Below, piece after piece: positions 7,201-9,760 of a stretch of DNA of 9,760 bases (positions are counted from its first letter, which is position 1; the number at the start of each line of letters is the position of its first letter). The notes under the pieces are model-generated. The model was not told the DNA's origin, did not search any database, and saw only the letters and a list, made by a program, of their open reading frames with translations. The stretch is from NCBI GenBank assembly GCA_938091715.1, contig CALKMT010000028.1, positions 1 to 9,760 on the forward strand. Direction: 5' to 3'. This DNA is from an uncultured Litorivicinus sp. (GTDB taxonomy: Bacteria > Pseudomonadota > Gammaproteobacteria > Pseudomonadales > Litorivicinaceae). A program made the position numbers and the translations under genes.

Positions 7201-8459
7201 AGCTGTTGTTGGGCCACTGCATTGGATTTGATGATCAAGATCAACTGACCGACACCGCCCGGGGCGGCCTCTTGATCGATCAGGGTGTGATCCAGGCGAT
7301 GGGCGACGGGGCCGAGCTGGTTCGTCGCTATCCCCAGGCCCAGGTCGTGGATCATGGGTCGTCCTATTTGATGCCCGGTTTTGTCGATGCTCACGTTCAT
7401 TATCCACAGCTGCCGGTGATTGCCAGTCACGGCGAGCAGCTGCTGGAATGGCTCGAGCGCTATACCTTCCCTGAAGAGTCTAAGTACGGCGACTTGGATT
7501 ACGCCTGCGCACAGGCCGAGCAGTTTCTGGATTTGACCCTGGCCTATGGCACTACCTCGGCGGCGGTGTTTTCAACGGTCCATGCCACGTCGGCCGAGGC
7601 GCTGTTTCAGGCGGCAGGCCGGCGAAACCTGCGTTTGGCCACCGGCAAGGTTCTGATGGATCGCCATTGCCCCGAGTCGCTGCGCGACGATCCGGTATCC
7701 GGCTATCAGGAAAGTGAACGCCTGATTCGCAGCTTTCATGGCCAGGGCCGCTTGGAATACGCGATTACTCCGCGCTTTGCGCCGACCAGCTCGGCCGAGC
7801 AATTGGCGGCCTGTGCCGCGCTATGGGATGCCTACCCTGATGTGCTCTTACAGACCCATTTAAGCGAAAACGCCGATGAAATCCGCTGGGTATCCGAGTT
7901 GTTCCCCGCAAGCCCGGATTATCTGGGGGTGTACGAGCAGTTTGATCTGGTGCGAACCAGGGCCTTGTTTGGCCACGCAATCCACCTGTCGGCCCGGGAG
8001 GCCGATAGCCTACGCGAGCGCGGCGGAGTGCTGGTGCATTGTCCGACGTCGAATCTATTTTTGGGCAGTGGACTGTTCGAGTTTCAAGCCCACGCCCGGG
8101 CGGGTCAGCGCTTAGCATTGGCCTCGGATGTCGGCGGTGGCAGTGCGCTGTCGATGTGGTCGACCATGCTGGGCGCCTATCAAGTGTCCGCCATGCTGGG
8201 CCAGGCCTTGGATGCCCAGCAACTGCTGTATGCCGCGACCCTGGGTGGAGCTAGGTCCTTGGGCTGGGATTGTGTTGGCAATCTGGCGGTCGGGTACGAG
8301 GCGGATATCTTGGTCATCGACCCGCATGCGACGGCGCTGACCAGCCAGCGGATTGGTCACAGCACGTCACTAGAAGAGGCGCTGTTTGCTCTAATTGTGT
8401 TGGCCGACGACCGACATGTGTCGGACGTTTATGTGGCGGGCCAGCGCGTCAGTGACTGA
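7197..8459 (+). CDS. guaD: Guanine deaminase
   Basis: Zinc-dependent amidohydrolase converting guanine to xanthine and ammonia, so it supplies substrate to XdhAB. It has 420 residues, in the range of bacterial guanine deaminases. The metal-binding start PGFVDAHVHYPQ (60-71) has H66 and H68, and is followed by the guanine-deaminase-type stretch LLEWLERYTFPEE (82-94). Other expected active-site residues are H221 and E224 in QTHLSEN, H260/H263 in FGHAIHLS, and D311 in LASDVGGG. HCPTSNLFLGSGLF at 281-294 is also typical of the family. The ATG overlaps the xdhC stop (ATGA), with AGGAG at 7187-7191, five bases before it. It is the last gene of the set. Its final 11 bases overlap the end of a gene on the other strand, and no T-rich terminator follows. 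Confidence 0.96.
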   Translation: MKLLLGHCIGFDDQDQLTDTARGGLLIDQGVIQAMGDGAELVRRYPQAQVVDHGSSYLMPGFVDAHVHYPQLPVIASHGEQLLEWLERYTFPEESKYGDLDYACAQAEQFLDLTLAYGTTSAAVFSTVHATSAEALFQAAGRRNLRLATGKVLMDRHCPESLRDDPVSGYQESERLIRSFHGQGRLEYAITPRFAPTSSAEQLAACAALWDAYPDVLLQTHLSENADEIRWVSELFPASPDYLGVYEQFDLVRTRALFGHAIHLSAREADSLRERGGVLVHCPTSNLFLGSGLFEFQAHARAGQRLALASDVGGGSALSMWSTMLGAYQVSAMLGQALDAQQLLYAATLGGARSLGWDCVGNLAVGYEADILVIDPHATALTSQRIGHSTSLEEALFALIVLADDRHVSDVYVAGQRVSD

Positions 8460-8721
8460 CCCAGTGCTCGCTGTTGGTTTCCAACAGTCTTGGAAAGTGT
8501 CGGCACAGGGTTTGTTTGGCCTCTTCGATGCCAGAGGCGTCGTGGTGCTCTCGTTGCGCCTCTAAGGTTAATTCAAATAACTCGCTGAGTGTTCGGCTGG
8601 CATGGTCCTCGAGGCCAGCCACGGCCTGGGGTTCACCCCGGTGAGCCATCAGTTGTTGCAGCAAGGCTTGAACCTTGTTGCTGGTGCGATCAACCCGTTG
8701 CTCAAATGTCATGTCGCCCAT
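8449..8721 (-). CDS. Hypothetical 90-residue soluble protein
   Basis: I do not recognise this gene. From the ATG at 8721 it encodes 90 residues; the frame remains open to a TTG at 8769, but that start has no ribosome site, while the ATG has a G-run six bases before it. A second ATG three codons later is possible. The product is polar with no signal peptide or membrane segment. It looks mostly helical, with possible helices near residues 5-25, 32-56 and 64-76, and contains a single cysteine near residue 73. The gene converges on guaD with an 11-base overlap and diverges from the YHS gene with a 142-base gap. The overlap and clear ribosome site suggest a real gene, but coding status rests on these features alone. 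Confidence 0.55.
   Translation of the reverse strand: MGDMTFEQRVDRTSNKVQALLQQLMAHRGEPQAVAGLEDHASRTLSELFELTLEAQREHHDASGIEEAKQTLCRHFPRLLETNSEHWVSH
8471..8487. other. Small hairpin at the guaD 3' end
   Basis: A perfect 7-base inverted repeat (CTGTTGG / CCAACAG) with a 3-base TTT loop sits 12 bases past the guaD stop. It has no T run on either side, so it is not a standard intrinsic terminator. It also lies inside the coding end of the hypothetical - strand gene. It might protect or mark the guaD transcript end, or be chance. Confidence 0.3.
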
Positions 8722-8863
8722 TATCTGCCCCCCATTGCCTGTGAACGTGAACCAAAAGTGTAGGAACAAATTCGTCTAGTGGCTGTGCGCTGTGTACCAA
8801 AGGGGCGGACGGCGGTCGAACTAACCTTGGACGATCGGATCAGACCGGTACGGAGGATCCAAT
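8722..8863. other. Intergenic region between divergent genes
   Basis: These 142 bases separate the hypothetical - strand gene from the YHS gene on the + strand and must hold promoters for one or both. I could not identify a convincing -35/-10 pair on either strand. Two similar 12-base words, GTGAACCAAAAG (8747-8758) and GTGTACCAAAGG (8792-8803), match at 10 of 12 positions in the same orientation 45 bases apart. They could be binding sites but may be chance. Confidence 0.4.
8852..8857 (+). promoter_or_regulatory. Strong ribosome binding site of the YHS gene
   Basis: GGAGGA lies six bases before the ATG at 8864, close to the ideal match and distance. It fixes the start and suggests efficient translation of the exported product. 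Confidence 0.75.
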
Positions 8864-9304
8864 ATGAACAGACGCAAATTAATGGTTTTGGGAGTCGCGG
8901 GGCTGGCGAGTACGGCCTGGGCAAATTCCAAGGTATTCACCGGCCGCTTTAGCAATTTAGGTTTATCGGGTTACGACCCGGTGGGCTATTTTGTCAGCGA
9001 TCAGCCCGTCGAGGGCAGCGCAAAGCATCAGGCCGAGTGGGCCGGGGTTGATTATCGCTTTGCCAATCAGGCCAACCGAGACGCATTTTTAGCCGACCCC
9101 GAGCGGTATTTGCCGGCTTATGGGGGGTTCTGTGCCTATGCGGTGGCCAACGGTTACACCGCCAGTGCTGATCCTGAAGCTTGGACGGTGGTCGACGGCC
9201 GCCTGTATCTGAATTACAACAAAAGTGTCCGGACGCGCTGGTTAAAGGACGTGCCAGGCCACATTGAAAAGGCTAACCAAAATTGGCCAGGCCTTGCCAA
9301 CTAA
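8864..9304 (+). CDS. Exported YHS-domain protein
   Basis: A 146-residue protein of the family often named YHS domain-containing (seleno)protein. YHS domains are linked to metal, especially copper or heavy-metal, proteins; the role of this family is not settled. The N-terminus is a signal peptide: NRRK at 2-5, a hydrophobic core at 6-19 and probable cleavage after AWA (18-20). The twin arginine makes Tat export possible, but a Sec signal is equally plausible. Family stretches follow: LSGYDPVGYF (34-43), FLADPERYLPAYGGFCAYA (75-93), WTVVDGRLYLNYNKS (107-121) and RWLKDVPGHIEKANQNW (125-141). The only cysteine of the mature protein is C90 in GGFCAY; an ordinary TGT codon is used there, so no selenocysteine is needed. 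It has no visible link to the purine genes. It ends 4 bases into a convergent gene. Confidence 0.88.
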   Translation: MNRRKLMVLGVAGLASTAWANSKVFTGRFSNLGLSGYDPVGYFVSDQPVEGSAKHQAEWAGVDYRFANQANRDAFLADPERYLPAYGGFCAYAVANGYTASADPEAWTVVDGRLYLNYNKSVRTRWLKDVPGHIEKANQNWPGLAN

Positions 9305-9594
9305 ATAGTAAAAGCGTTCAGGGACAGCCGAATGCCTTGGTTTCGAACTGGCAGGATGGCCTGGTATTCAGGCCCCTCGGCCCAGGCTTTTGCTTGTTCT
9401 GCGCTGGGGAATTTGAGCAGGGCAATGCCGTGAATGGCCGGTAATTCGTGCTCGTTCGCCAGGGTGTCGGCGTGGACCCCGCGGCCTAACAGCTCACCCT
9501 GATAGGGCGTCAGGGTGTCAGGCACCGCGTCACGATAGGCCTCAAACGCGCTTTGATCCAAAATGCTAAGCCAACCAACTACCGTGCAACTCAT
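9301..9594 (-). CDS. DUF1330 family protein
   Basis: A 97-residue cytoplasmic protein resembling DUF1330, a small dimeric ferredoxin-like (Dabb) fold of unknown biochemical role. Visible family features are a start-domain stretch with FEAYRDAVPDTL (17-28), the middle G-rich part LLGRGV (35-40), and the signature FPSAEQAKAWAEGPEYQAI (62-80), followed by PVRNQG. The ATG at 9594 has AGGA six bases upstream on the same strand (positions 9601-9604), which supports the start. It converges with the YHS gene, sharing 4 bases, so there is no room for a terminator between them. Functional role unknown; it could equally be described as a stress or degradation-type Dabb protein, but nothing here shows that. 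Confidence 0.8.
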   Translation of the reverse strand: MSCTVVGWLSILDQSAFEAYRDAVPDTLTPYQGELLGRGVHADTLANEHELPAIHGIALLKFPSAEQAKAWAEGPEYQAILPVRNQGIRLSLNAFTI

Positions 9595-9760
9595 GACCTG
9601 TCCTGGAAATTATTAGGTCGCTAGATGCTACGGGTTGCTGGGGGAAAAGAAACTTAGCCGATAGTCGTTGCGCTAGGGTCGTGCAGCGCTGTGTTCCGGG
9701 CGTCTGTGGTTGAAGGCAGCGGTTCGGATCAAGGCATTTCTCATCGTGGCGTTTTATTTT
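9595..9760. other. Upstream region of the DUF1330 gene, no gene seen
   Basis: These 166 bases run to the right edge and hold the ribosome site, and presumably the promoter, of the DUF1330 gene. I found no convincing promoter pair, hairpin terminator or tRNA. A - strand ATG at 9744 opens only a 23-codon frame without a ribosome site and is not called. Confidence 0.4.

Noticed and set aside
8471..8487. Hairpin after guaD as an intrinsic terminator
   Set aside because: The stem is only 7 bases and no T run follows on either strand, so it is listed only as a hairpin.
8722..8769. Longer form of the hypothetical gene starting at TTG 8769
   Set aside because: No ribosome site precedes the TTG, while the ATG at 8721 has a G-rich site at a suitable distance.
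9673..9744. A 23-codon - strand frame starting at ATG 9744
   Set aside because: Too short, no ribosome site and no recognisable product.

Overview
The window looks like part of a chromosome from a GC-rich proteobacterium, most likely a gammaproteobacterium. This placement is an inference from protein style, codon use, purple-bacterial type split xanthine dehydrogenase subunits and strong GGAG-type ribosome binding sites; no rRNA or marker gene confirms it. I see no insertion sequence, phage gene, tRNA, rRNA or CRISPR array.

Positions 1-8459 form one functional block for purine uptake and oxidation, all on the + strand. First come two inner-membrane permeases of the BMP/nucleoside-type ABC importer family (the first is cut by the window edge). 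They are followed by the periplasmic BMP-family binding protein and a strong intrinsic terminator at 2738-2765. Only 27 bases later starts a tightly packed catabolic set, xdhA-xdhB-xdhC-guaD, in which each junction is a 4-base ATGA overlap. The ATP-binding subunit of the importer is not in the window and is expected upstream.

The genes fit one route. The importer brings in a purine nucleoside or base. GuaD deaminates guanine to xanthine. XdhA (2Fe-2S and FAD) with XdhB (molybdenum cofactor) oxidises hypoxanthine and xanthine to urate. XdhC prepares and inserts the sulfurated cofactor. No urate-degrading gene and no regulator is present here.

Positions 8449-9594 hold three small genes not obviously related to purines: a 90-residue protein of unknown function on the - strand whose end overlaps the end of guaD; an exported YHS-domain protein on the + strand; and a DUF1330 protein on the - strand whose end overlaps the YHS gene by 4 bases. 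The last 166 bases carry no gene that I can support.

Overall this is a well-preserved, mostly ordinary metabolic region. I did not find a convincing new system. The points most worth a second look are the terminator placed between transporter and enzyme genes, the uncharacterised 90-residue protein, and the exported YHS protein.
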